A DNA stretch of 64,000 nucleotides from contig NW_024468515.1 of the NCBI RefSeq assembly GCF_001632365.1, forward strand, positions 1,017,414 to 1,081,413. Direction: 5' to 3'. Below, in pieces: positions 46,818 through 58,619 of the stretch. How positions within the stretch are numbered: the stretch's first letter is position 1; each line of letters opens with the position of its first letter. The notes beneath the pieces were generated by a model that saw nothing but the letters and a program-made list of their open reading frames with translations, did not search any database and was not told the origin of the DNA. Made by a program: the position numbers and the translations under genes. This stretch comes from Laetiporus sulphureus 93-53. Its lineage: Eukaryota > Basidiomycota > Agaricomycetes > Polyporales > Laetiporaceae.

Positions 46818-49800
46818 CTAAAGAGTGGTGATTCCTCCTACGCATCCGATCAACAATGCATCCACGTTCCCACCGGTCTCCTTATGTATCCAAGCGTCAA
46901 ACTCTTCAAACAACTTCATAGCTCGTCCTCCGAACTCCTTTTCAGCTTTCTTCGCCGGCCACATAGCTTTCTCGTGGATTCCGACGAAATTGACGTTGAT
47001 TCTGGCATCCGGATTGTTCTCCGGAACCCTCACGACCAGATCGACTGTCCATGTATCATAGCCATAGAATGAGCCTTCCTTTATATAGTGTCTCGCATAT
47101 TCATCTGGAGGGTTATCGTCTAGTGTCCATCTGAGAACGTGCGCATTGAAAGTGATGGCTGTCGTAGGGCGTCAGTATCACCAGTATCTCACCAAGTAAA
47201 AGGCCATACCCGTCCATATGATGCCAGGATGGCTGACAGAGATTGTTAAGCTCCTAGTCCCTGCGACTCTGTCTATCGTGTCATTGACTGCCGAGATCGT
47301 GAAGTCGTGTTCCGGTGCTTCGAGGTATTCTGGTCTAAGGGGCAGTTCAAATTTATACGGCGTCAAAAACTGCAAATAAAGTCAGGACACCGTTATTGGA
47401 AGCGTGACTGCCGTAGCTCACCGCGCTGAAAGGATACATCGTGTCCCAGTCATTATTCCAGAGGTTCATCGGCATCGCCATTGGCAGGGCGCCGGACACG
47501 CTAAAGGTCTCAGCGATGCGACTTACAAGGAGATCGAAGCCAGGAGCACTGTCCGCAGCAGCTACATGCAGGTGTTGCTCCGAAGTAGTAACCTGTGTAT
47601 AAGAAACGTTAGCTCAAGAAAATTGGTGCTCATGGCATACTTTAACCTACATTCTCCATATGGATTACGAAGACCCTCTTCTGGTGCATTGAGTCGAAGG
47701 GCGATCTCATCGAGAACACAGCCATCGCCACCGCTGTGAGGATCGAACATACTACCAAAGCGCGCTTGATCGTCCGCCGTCCGAAGCGATGTACGAACGG
47801 GACAAGTAAGGGGAGAGTGTAGGACCCCGCGCCTGCGACAATAGATGCAATGATATTTTCCGCAGGTGCCTCTTCACCGATTCGGCCAGTCTGACAATTC
47901 ATGGGATTCATTGTATTGCGTGGTACCTTGCACGCTGCATACGAGTCACTTACCAAAGGCACGAACACATCCAAGGTAATGTAGAACATCTGTGCACCCA
48001 GCGAGAGCGGCGTGAATTGGGATAAAGCATAACTCCACAGTGAGATGTCCTCTCCAGGTTTTGTCAAAAAGGGGTTGAGAACGAGAGCGAGCAAGATTGG
48101 GTATCCAGACAAAGCAAAGACACCGGCAGATCCGAAGTGCAAGAGTTGCCCTGCACAAGCTACGAAAGATTGAAGAAGTAGCAAAGAAGAGAACGCCGTA
48201 TGCTCCGTCACGCGGCCCACCAGCAGCTGAGATGCGAGTGCGCCTTCAACAACGCGGAATGAATTATCTGTACTGGTGGCCATCAAAGGTGAACACATAC
48301 CGGAGAATGCTGCAGGACCGTATAAGACCATGCACGCCCTCTCAGAAGAGAACCAGCTCATTCCCTTTCCAAGGACCTTCGCCATAATCACAGCGGCCAC
48401 GTTCGCGCCAGCAAATGCACCGACAACAGCAGCAATTACTGCCGTTGCACCTTTGAAGTGCTCGCGGAATATGCCGGTGCCCTTCTTCAGCGCTGGGAAT
48501 GGGTCACTGTAAAGCATCCGGGCAGCCACGAGCGAGGCTCCAAACAATGCGATGTACAGAATTGACGCCGTACGAAATGAGTAGACCACGAAGGTGCCGA
48601 GGTACTGGAAAAAGACTGTGCTGGGACGAGTATAGCCTTCGGTGAGCATCGGAAGGGGTGATTCAAAGGAGGAAAGATGGAGAAGAAGACCGAGAACATT
48701 CTCTCCCATGTGCTGGATTAGTGCGTTAGCAAGTGGGCTCCTGTGATATATATGCTATCTACCTGCGCAACACCAGGTTCGATATTCTCTACCAGGTCCT
48801 GGAAGTCCCGTCAGCGTTGCCAAATTCGCGTGTAATTAACAACTGGGTACCTTGCGCATATGGTATAAATAGCTGTTGCCTACGACGGCTATCTGCATGC
48901 CTTTAAGTTCTACGTCAGTGACGCGTGCGCCGCGGGACTCACATCAAGTCCAGTCACATTGAGATACTGCTCGAACTGTCGGAAATCCGTACTACAGACG
49001 CATCATCTGGTCACTTTGTCCGCAGCAAGCGCGAATATGATCCGAGTACTTACTCCGAGAGAATGATACCGGAAGTGAACACCTCATTGGCCACGATTGT
49101 GCCGAAGGGTCTGCAAGATATAATCAGCACAGGAACAGCAAAAGACTGAGTCTTCTAACCTTGGTACCTGCGCATAAGCGCGAATCATTTGTTCGGATGT
49201 GGCTTGGAAGAGAAGCTCCCTTCCGGTAGTCCCAGCCGCTTCGGAGACATGCGTTGGCACATGCAATCACAAGCTCTGCATCATCACTTCGACACTTACC
49301 TTCAAGATTGACTACAGCTCGAACACTATCATGGCGATTGTAAGACAGCCTGAACAGCACGTTGCAGGATCACTCACGTTTTTGCGATGGGATGTTGAGT
49401 GGAGAAGAGATGCGAAGCGTCCTGCAACGACTCCTCCGCATTGTTGAACACTAAAGATTATACATTGTCAGCCAATCAAAGCCACACAAGCGCACAGGTC
49501 TGCTTACAGAATATGACAGCATGTGAGGGTTGCCAGGCAGGTGTATTGACCAGGACACGCATACACTCCAGCATGATTCCGATCGCGAGTCCATCGTCTG
49601 CTGCGCCAGGCGACGGCAATGTGCTATCCAGATGAGCATTCACAAGCACTGCATGTTCCTTTCCAGCCGGTGTACCATCCGAGATGCGCACCACGATGTT
49701 CGTCAGATCCACGTACGTTTTGTACAACCGATGGCCCATCATGTCGAATCTATGCGTCCACTTAGCAACTATCATTTCGCTTAGAAAACTGAAATTAAAC

Positions 49801-50321
49801 TCACCGGTGACTGCCGCTGCCCTGCTGATGCCAAACCTCGCATTCCAGCTTTCGTTCTGCATGCGCGCGCACCACGTCTTCGCATTGCTCACGTATGGCC
49901 TCCGCCTGCTGCACCATCCATTCATCGGCAAGTGCATGTTCCAAAGTGCCGACCGTGCGGAAACCAATGTCCTCTGAGAGGTATTTTGCGTGTGCGAGGA
50001 CATTCGCTTCAGATAGTTGAGGAAGACCGGTCGTAGGGTGGATTCTAAGAACAGCAGGTACAATCCGGGAACACAGAAGGAGGTCAGATGCGTTGCAATA
50101 AGTCCAGCATGCACTCAAGCACCATGATATGGCACGTACGCGTCAACTACGGGCTCGGGCAGTGCTGTCCAACAACATCAAAAACTCAGGATGGGGTGAC
50201 ATAACTACATCAAGAGGTCATGCGACTCGCCATAGTTTATCTTGTACGTCAAGAGAGGGACGCCAACCAGGAGGGGACTGAGGCACAGCAGCGATCTCAC
50301 GGGCCCCCAGCGCGAGCTCAT
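46818..50321 (-). CDS. PFF1: Vacuolar membrane protease, M28 family (PFF1)
   Basis: Minus-strand, many exons starting 50321-50231 and 50164-50140. The N-terminus MSSRWGPVRSLLCLSPLLVG is one transmembrane helix. The M28 domain contains the zinc-site residues in NAHLDST, SPGAADDG, NNAEESLQD, NLEG and YHTCEDLVE. Multiple membrane helices follow (for example FVVYSFRTASILYIALFGAS, GATAVIAAVVGAFAGANVAA, YTLPLLVPFVHRF), then a lumenal C-terminal domain ending DALLIGCVGGITTL. This layout is that of fungal Pff1/YBR074W vacuolar membrane proteases. The first intron only restores the expected NYALPEPV sequence if it begins with GC (GCGAGT at 50230). All expected M28 metal ligands appear present. Confidence 0.9.
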
Positions 50322-50627
50322 CGTCGTGATCGTCGAGAGCAAACACAACCTACACGCCACTGATGCGGGCGGTACTTAAAGATACTTAGCATGCTGCCCG
50401 GCAGGAGTGGAAACTGGCCGGAGATGGGCTCGACAAAATGAACGTGATGACTAAAAGAGTGCTTCGTGTTCTACATGTGTTGGCTCGAAACCGAACGAGT
50501 CCGTTATCGGTATACGCGGTCACGCTGCAATAGCGCGTACATATCCGAACAGAACTACCTCTGTTCGCAGAACTGCAAGGTATCTAGGATGAATAGCAGC
50601 AAGTAGAACCCAACATCCAACGGCTCA
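50322..50627. other. PFF1 upstream / NOL8-like downstream region
   Basis: About 300 bp between two minus-strand genes, containing the PFF1 promoter. No gene seen. Confidence 0.4.
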
Positions 50628-52495
50628 TTATGGCTCGTTCTCTCCCGGGCCACCACCTCTCCGTCTTCGACTCTTCACAGCTTCTCGGTGGCGCCGCTTC
50701 CACCCGCTCGTCAATTCTCTTCTCGTCTCCTCCCACCGCTTCTGTATCTCCTCATCAGAAGCCGTGCGATAGAACCAACTCCGCCAATTCGTCGGATCGA
50801 TAGCATCTCGCACGAGTCCATGCGCTCGTTCCTCAGGCGGCAGAGGGAAGAACATCGGCCGGTTGGGGTCGAAGGCAAGGGCGGAAGGAACCGCAGGAGC
50901 CACCTCATGCTGTGCTTCCATAGCAGGCTGTGTCTTCGGGTGTAAATTGAGGTCGACATCTTCGTCAATCTCGAAATCGACGTCGAGATGTCCCAGCAGG
51001 GAGAAGCCAGCTGTCCCGACCAGTCATAGCTCAGCATTGCGAGCTGGTAAGACGATTATCGTTCACGTACCTTCCTCCTCTCGAGGAGCAAAGAGGTCCT
51101 TCAGGTTTGTCTTCCGCACGGGAACGGCAGGTTTCTCCTGCTGCGTGTCTGCGGCATAATTCTCAGCGAAGACGGGCAAGTCCAGATCCATAGCAGCATC
51201 CGTCGTTGCTTGGACCTCTTCATCATTCCCCTCATCGTCGGTGGATAAGTGTGCTGCCGGAGTTTCCTCGGGCTGGGGCTGAATGTTATCCATCTCGACA
51301 TCTGAACCGATGCTTTCCTCGCCGCCCCAGTCATCATCTTTGTCACCGAAGAGTGATCGCAGCAAGCCGAGATACTTTTCTTTCTCCTCAAGCAACTCAG
51401 TGCGAGTGATTGGCTGAGACTTGTCCTGAGATGAGATGGCCGGAGGTGGAGGTGATACGAGGTGCGCATCGTCCCCTGATGCTTCCGTCTGCTGATAAGG
51501 AGAACGGGGACGATGCTCTGCGCTGGTCATCATGCCTGTGTTCCTGCGCCGGGTGTCTTCCTCTTGATCGTCCAGGACTTCCTCGCCAATGCCAGCTCCA
51601 CCCTCCTCCCCGCTCTCAGAGTCCTCATCCTCACTAGACTCGGTTCCATCGTCCTCTCCCTCGCCCTCGCCTTCGGCCGATAACGGTCGAACTGCCTTGA
51701 TAGGTACCATAGGGACAGGTATGCCGCTATCCAAGAATGCCCCCTTCAAATGTTGAGAACCCCACTTCGTCGGGTCGATCGTCCGCCTCCAAGCCCGCGT
51801 GGGCGGGGCCTTTGCACTCTTCTCCCTACCGCTCTCCTTCTTGTCCTTGTCCTTAGACTTAGCGCGCCTTGCAATGGGCAAGGGCTCCGGCAACGGGTGG
51901 GTGGGGCGCATCGTGATGGGATGCACGATTCGTCCCGTAGCAGTGACCTTCCAGCCGGGACGGGAGGATGCGTTCTCTGAGGTCACAAGAGACATATCTT
52001 CCGCGTACACGCCTTGTACGCCGCGGCGCAGACGGCGTCGTTTGTTCGGATGTTCTGTTTCTGCCTCAGCGGCAGCGCGCTTGACGGCTTCATGTTCTTT
52101 TGCAATTCTGTGTAAAAAGTCAAAGAGGGCTTACCAATGAATGACGGATCGAATGCACCTCTCCCGAAAGTCCGGCTTTGCTTCGCCTATGCGCAGCTTT
52201 GCGCCTTTGTAAGTGACCCCACCAAGCAAATTCATGCCTGGAGTTCAAATCAGTTCAGTATATATTGTTACTTCACAAGAGAATGAGCAACGTTCTTACA
52301 TCGACCGAAGTTCTTCGTTGTCGTCTCAAGGGTGACATATCCGAACTTACGCGGTTGTCCAAGTGCATCGAGTAGCCCGAACCCGTCAAGTGCTTTCACT
52401 GTCCCAAAACCAGATAAACGTTGTGATAGGTCCGCTGGTGTGATGGCTGGTGTCAATCCGGAGACGTGAAGTCGCTTGGTAATGACTTCGTCCAT
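50628..52495 (-). CDS. NOL8-like nucleolar RRM protein
   Basis: Model: exons 52495-52300, 52237-52159, 52107-51071, 51010-50628 (564 aa). An N-terminal RRM (residues about 5-90) reads KRLHVSGLTPAITPADLS, RKFGYVTLETT and NLLGGVTYKGAKLRIGEAKP. A basic linker follows (NKRRRLRRGVQG), then WRRTIDPTKWGSQHLKGAF. A long acidic, Ser/Glu/Asp-rich middle leads to a C-terminal block with FSLLGHLDVDFEIDED, FFPLPPEER and WRSWFYRTASDEEIQKRWEE. RRM plus acidic middle plus this C-terminal motif match NOL8-type proteins that work with Rrp17-like/LYAR or Ran-related factors in pre-60S ribosome assembly in the nucleolus. Function is inferred from the family. Confidence 0.82.
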
Positions 52496-54694
52496 GTTAG
52501 GCCTACTTGTGATGTTATCGTTGATGGGTTGGTATACGTCTTCGACAATGACCCTTTAGCGACACGAATTGAGAGAAAGTCCGAGCAAGAGCGTCGTCGG
52601 TAGGAGCAGCCTTTCCGTGGGTCGTAGAGCCAACAATATCTTTAAAAAATCACCCAAGGTGCCTGTTACGGGATGTTCAGTAGTAAGTACATCAGGTCGA
52701 ACGAATTGAAGCAAATAGACTTTTTGACGTCCGTGTGAACTTGAATGTGCACGTGACGCGGTCGTGACGGAACGCGTCGATAGGCCACTCATTCTGACGA
52801 ACACTCGCACAATAAACCATCACAGAAACCCCAACTAAAAGTGCGCAGAATACGGATCACTTCATGTTTCCTATGGAGTACGTCGCAAAATTTTGCCACT
52901 GCAGCGGCTCTTGGACCTGAACGTCATACCTAGACTCTAACTTAGACTTGTCGAAGCACTGGTGATCTCCGAACACCTCTGCATTCGCGGCCTGCCTAGT
53001 ACTTAGGGCCCACGTTTCTTCTCTGTTTCATCATGCTTCGCCCAGCGCTGATATAGCGCACGGATCTTACGCTGTCTCCCAGAATCAATGTCGTGCTTTG
53101 AATGAGAAGCTGCCCACTGTGTCCGAAAAAGCGATGGATGGGAGGAACGTCTCAAGACACACAGATTCCATAGGTCTCCGGCAGCCAATTGATCCATTTG
53201 GAGCCCAATCCCTGTCGTATCGAAAGGCGCGACTAATCAGTTATTCACCCTCCCCTTCTAACTCGATACTCCACAGAATTCGTGTCGCCTCGTTCTGACG
53301 ACCTTGCTTCCGTGACCCTATCGTCGCCTTGTCTGGCAATCGTACCGCTCATTCTTCCCATTATTCCCGCACCCCAAGGGATTGCTAGGTATCGGTGGCA
53401 TCGGGCCGACAACGCTTCGCAGTTCCTGCATTCGTTACTCGCGTCCGGCGTGCTGAATGATCCTATACACTGACCATGCCACTGGCTCGAGCATTTGCAA
53501 TCTTTTGGTCGGTGTTCTGACTGATGCCGCTGAACAGACCTCGACCTCATGCACCTGGAAAAGAACTTATTCTTGCGTGCTGCAATTATTGAACGCTCGT
53601 GTCGTAATACCGCCCTGAAACGATGATGGCTGTGGTGGCATTGTTTGCCACGCACCAACTCTGGTCACTGGCAGTTGAGTGCGACGAGTTGACTCCTTAT
53701 CGGACATTCTGGACATTTCAAGACATTCGCAGTTGGTTACACGGCAACACTTCGCTCGGTGAGTCTATTCTGAGCTCCGCCCAACCATTCAGTATTCAAT
53801 ACTCATACAAGTGGCGACTGCACAGCGTGTGTATCTTGTCCTCGGTCGTTGCTGCGTGATGGGTTGCTCCAAGTGACGAGTCATCGGAACCGGCCCGTAG
53901 GTGACGAAAGGACACTATGCAAGAGCGTGCGGATCGCCTCAGCTATTGATCTACGTACGTTACTCACGCTTGGCAAGTTCTCTGACAGACCGGCGGTACC
54001 ATTGATCGGCCGAAAATTTGTCGTGAAGGCCTTGCCGAAACAATTCGCGCGAAGCGCGATTTCATCTGTCTATTCAGGTGGCCACTGCATGCTGGACACG
54101 CTTTACATTCTACACATACCGAGTCATTTCTGTTCCTCTTCTCGAAGCCACGCACGGAGGAGACTGGCGCGGGGCAGCTGATGCATTGCTGGCTTCGCCT
54201 GCTGTTGTTTCAAAGTGAGCCCGTGATGAGCGGCACGGAGCCCGCACTTATGGGAAAAAAGACAATCCGCTCGACCGTTAGGACGGATCATGTACATAGC
54301 AGGCAGACGTTTTCCCAATGCCAGAGCTAGTTCAGCATTGCGCTCGCCATAGTTGTTTTCGCAGTGAAAGCACCTCTTGGACGAATGATACGGGGCCTGC
54401 GCTAACCCTGCGTTCCTGGGGCGAGTTGTTTTACCGCGCGCAAGCAATCCATGTGACGCCCGTCTATCAGTTGGTGTGACTTCGGCGTCAAGAGTGGAAG
54501 AATTTGAACCAACGGCATCGCGGGTCTGCCGCTCTACAAAAGTCCAGCCATCCGCTGCCGGTAAAAATGTACAGCAGACGAATATTTCCCTCTTCTCGTG
54601 CAACGACAGCCCTGCGCCGAGCAGGTGGTTAGGTGGGTACCCTCCCGGCTCATTGGGTGGCCGTCGGTGGCTGACAGTCCTCCAGGTTATCGGT
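52496..54694. other. 2.2-kb intergenic stretch with no supportable gene
   Basis: Frames on both strands are short and lack domains. A minus-strand 84-aa frame at 52810-52556 is the nearest candidate but shows no recognisable feature. The right end should carry the MFS transporter promoter. Confidence 0.35.
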
Positions 54695-56749
54695 ATGCCC
54701 GCAGAGATGACTGTTCAAGAGTCGCATGGCATGGAGCCTGCATCGACTATGTCGGAGGTTCTGGAGGATTTGGAGGACCGATACCGAGCGTGTTCTACCA
54801 TCCACGGATCTGCGGAGAACCTGGGGTCCGGTAATGCGGGGGTCAGCAAATTGAAAGCCGAGGAGGGTTTCGAGCCGGAGGAAATCAGCGGTGAACCATC
54901 GCCTATTACCTATCCCGATGGCGGGACTCGAGCATGGCTTGTGGCTCTTGGCGTACGTCTATTCCAGTGCCCCCCCGCGTCGAAGTATGTTTCTGAACTC
55001 AAGGTATGACTAGGTCGGATGCGGTATCATGGCCACCTTCGGCTACGTCAACGCATGGGGTGTGAGTAACGTTTTTGATGTATGCTTTCCTACTCATGTA
55101 TGCGTTCAAATTCAGGTCTTCCAAGCCTACTATGAGGAAACTATGCTCCCGGACACACCTCCTTCAACAATGTAAGTTTGCTCTGCTCAGTATCTCGAAA
55201 ACACCCTGACATATGATGTTGCCAGCGCATGGATAGGCTCAGTGCAGGTGAGCAGCCGCCATAGAACCAATTCAACCATGAGGATCGTTCTAACACAACG
55301 ATAATAGTATGCACTCGTCTTCATACCCGGCCTCGTGTTTGGAAGGTTGTTCGATATGGGCTACTTCAAGCTTCCTTTGCTGGGAGCATCCTCTCTGCTT
55401 GTCACTGCTACCTTTCTCGTTGCAGAATGCACACAGTTCTGGCAGCTCATCCTCTGCCAAGGTATCGCAGTGGGAGTGAGCACAGATTTAACTTCGAACA
55501 TCTATTAGTTCTAGTTCTACATTCCAAATTCTCACATTGTACATCGCACGATGCAGCTTGCTTGCGGTGCGATCTTTGGGCCGACACTAGGCATCCTGCC
55601 GCATTGGTTCCATAAGAAGCTGGGCGTTGCTTATGGCTTGACGGCTACGGGGTCGAGCTTGGGAGGGACGATCTTCCCTATTGCAGTGCGCAACCTGATC
55701 GACGAAGTCGGGTACGTCTACAGTCAATCCAATATCGGTAACGTCATTATTGACCGTTGAGCATAGCTTCAAGTGGACGATGCGCATCGTCGGATTCATC
55801 CTCGTACTCCTACTCGGCATTTGCAATCTGGTGAGAGTCTTGCAGGTTTTCTCCCCACCCTGCTATCAAGACCTGATATGAGCTCGCAGACGACAGAGCG
55901 ACGGCTGCCTCCCAAACCCAACCAGGGACCGTTCATCAACCCGCGTGCATTCAAGAATCCCGCATACTCATTCTACACGGCCGCAAGCTTTGCCAGCTTC
56001 CTCGGGCTGTACACTGTGGGTTGCTCATCGGCAAAACCACCTTATGCCATACTGATCTGGCGACGATTAGGTCCTTACGTACATAGACGTCAGCGCCTCC
56101 GACTCGGGCATACCGACCAGTTTCTCGTTCTATCTTCTCCCCATCGCGAACGTGGGATCATTATTTGGCCGAATCGTCGGTGGCTTCATGGCCGACCGCT
56201 GGGGTGAGTATTCATGTTTCATATGAGCGTCCGCGGATCCTGACTGTCTCGCCCAGGACCGCTCAACGTCATCACGCCCGCAACCTGCGTTGCAGGCATC
56301 ATGACGTACGCATGGCCATTCTCTGGCTCAATAGCCGGGTACGTGGTCATTGCGATCCTCTATGGGTACGTCTACCACTTGTCTCGGCATCTGAACATCT
56401 CTGATGCCCTTACGCCATCAGCATGTCCTCAGGAATCTATGCTTCTCTGCTCGCACCGCCGATCGTCAGCATGGGCGAGCGATGGGACGTCGGGACGCGT
56501 ATTGGGATGTCCTTCACTGTCCTTGCGCTCGGCGCACTCGCAGGCCCACCGATATCTGGCGCAATCTACACGGCGACAGGCTCATACAAAGCAGTGGGTT
56601 ACTATGCAGGTGCGTTGAGCGTCCATTTTCGAGATGCTCGCGTTGACACTTCGTGTATACGTATAGGTAGTGCAGTGGAGGTCGCTGTGGTTCTCCTGAT
56701 CATTTCGAGATATTTCGTGCTCGGCCACAAGCTGGTGGGGAAATGTTGA
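54695..56749 (+). CDS. MFS monocarboxylate-type transporter
   Basis: A multi-exon gene; start chosen at MPAEMTVQESHGMEP, with an alternative Met four codons later. A cytosolic disordered N-terminus (about 85 aa) ends in YPDGGTRAWLVALG, the typical DGG/W entry of fungal MCT-type MFS proteins. Membrane segments then follow: GCGIMATFGYVNAWG, ALVFIPGLVFGRLFD, KLPLLGASSLLVTATFLVAE, LACGAIFGPTLGILPHWF, RIVGFILVLLLGICNL, SFYTAASFASFLGLYT, SGIPTSFSFYLLPIANVGS, NVITPATCVAGIMTYAW, GYVVIAILYG, ISSGIYASLLAPPIVSM and SAVEVAVVLLIISRYFV. The motif RFGRIVGGFMADRWG-like (LFGRIVGGFMADRWG) is in place. The substrate is probably a monocarboxylate or related small acid; not determinable here. Confidence 0.87.
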
Positions 56750-57045
56750 TGCCGCGATACTTAGTCGTCCTTTTCAATGTGTCATCATCGACATTTCTCC
56801 CGCAAGATCTAATTTTACCACCATGATTTGCTCATGAACCCATAGAATACTAGACGACCTGGAGCCATGAGTGAACGGTTCACGTACTTTACATGACCTC
56901 ATGATAGACGTCAATTTTGCATATAGCTAGTGCGAGACGGGGTCAGGATGCAACAGCAGTTCAAGGATGCGATCACAGGCGACCTAGCATGTGTTCATCA
57001 AGGATGCTTTTATGAAAGCGAGTGCATACTCTTCATCCATCAGCA

Positions 57046-58563
57046 TCAAGAGAACCTCGGTAAAATCACTGCGTAATGCCATCTCTGGCTCTGAGGGTTT
57101 CCCCAGTTGGTAAGACCAAACAGCCCAGGCAAGTGGCTCCAGACGTTCTTCCTGCCCTCCTTGAACCACTGATGGTACGGTTCGGGATCAAGAATCTTGC
57201 GTAGACCTTTCCTCGAAGTGTTCAAGATGGTCGTCGCGTCAGTGGAGGTCTGGCAGTTGGGGCGTAAAAATGTCGGCTCCAAGAATGCGAGGATGTTCGT
57301 GATCTCGACCTGCTGCAGGCGCTCCCTCCCGATCACGAAGTCCCTGCGCAGGTCCCACTGTGTGTCAGGTACGACGGATAGCCTCCGGAGCTCCGGTTAG
57401 ACAAAAGACAGAGGCTCCCTGCTGGCGGCACTCACCTAGCTACAAGCGTGGGAACGGGCAACGCGGGGGGGGGGGGTCATAATGATGTAAGCACAGGCTC
57501 TGCAATAGCTCGTCATAACCCGAAAATGACTAAGGCCATTCGGAATCTCTATACATCGGACATTGGGAGACATGATAGCTGTAAAGAGGTCAGTACAGAG
57601 ACTGCGCAGCCGGATACTGGAAGAGACAAACGTACCAGTGCTATGAACGCAAGGTAGAAAGTCGATTTCCGCAGAACCTCTGACCGCAGCCTCCAACGCG
57701 TCTACTATCCACTCCTCGCCAGGTTCCCATATCCAGCCCCTGAGCTCGCACACTGCCTGTTCTATCCTCCGGTCCATACCCAACTTCTGCCATTGTTCCT
57801 CGTCGTGCGGGTCGATAAAGTCATCTTCTAGACAAAGGAGGTCATAGCCAACGAGTTGGGATAGGTCTGAGTTGAGACGACATCGTGTAGAGCACTGGCG
57901 GGGATACCGCTGCATCATACGCACCAGCGATGCATAGATTGCCGAGGGCTGCGGGACGAGATAGTTTGGGGTGCGGGGACTGTCGACGCCGAGAATCGAA
58001 GGCGCAGACGTTACCAACAGGGAATGTACCGAGATCTCGGCGAATGACGCAGGGTAAAGTACGATGTGCTGGACAGCAACCGGAGAGGTCTCCCGAGTGA
58101 CTCGATGAAACACCCCTCTCGTGTGGAAATCGCCTTCAGTCCACGAGAGGGAGCAGGATTTCTGTGCTCGTGGGAGACCCATATCAGTCAAGATCTTGGA
58201 GGCATATTCTATAGAGTTGTCCGGCAGAATGAAAGCAAAATCCTACACCCAAATCTCGTCAGCAGCAGATGACAGATCAGACCACACAACACATACTTTT
58301 ATCAGAACAGGGACGCCCATCCGTCTGTACAGAAGCCCATTCCACTCCACTGGTCTCAAATCTGCACCCTGCAACCTAGCGAGGGCCATGTCGACTAGCT
58401 CCTCTGGTTCTTGATTGAAGAGCGGTGTAGGCGGAGGCGGCAGCAGCTCCGTATCAGAGTGACGGGAGGGATCTAAGCCCGCGGCACGAACAATAAAATC
58501 ATTGACAAGCTCAGCTCTGTAGACTTGTACAGGCTGCACGTCGGATGGGTGTGCGTCGTACAT
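57046..58563 (-). CDS. Uncharacterised basidiomycete protein with C12 tract in a predicted intron
   Basis: Minus-strand gene with at least three exons. The start MYDAHPSDVQPVQVYRAELV is preferred over an upstream in-frame Met at 58626. Readable blocks are ELVDMALARLQGADLRPVEW, NGLLYRRMGVPVLIK, then DNSIEYASKILTDMGLPRAQ, VQHIVLYPASFAE, and QLVGYDLLCLEDDFIDPHDE. The C-terminal exon reads RERLQQVEITNILAFLEPTF, KILDPEPYHQWFKEGRKNVW and ends HYAVILPRFS. I do not recognise the fold. The region between about 57620 and 57345 must contain one or more introns and includes a run of 12 G on the plus strand. Divergent from the nucleotidyltransferase-like relic. Confidence 0.6.
57465..57476. repeat. Homopolymer of 12 G
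   Basis: Twelve consecutive G on the plus strand (C12 in the sense of the minus-strand gene), within its likely intron. Such tracts are prone to slippage and length error. Confidence 0.95.
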
Positions 58564-58619
58564 CGTACATAGTGATGGTGTGAGGCAGGGAAGCAAGAAT
58601 GCCACAATGGGATCGCAGG

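Noticed and set aside
49801..50118. Upstream extension MSACWTYC... of the PFF1 frame
   Set aside because: It is intron read-through; splicing from the exon ending at 50140 to the exon starting with IHPTTGLPQ gives the family sequence instead.
53245..53658. 137-codon minus-strand frame
   Set aside because: Cys/His/Arg-rich but with no regular zinc-finger spacing and no supporting splice or promoter context.
54476..54560. tRNA-like stretch with a GGTTCAAATTC-type T loop on the minus strand
   Set aside because: No acceptor stem or anticodon arm can be paired around it.
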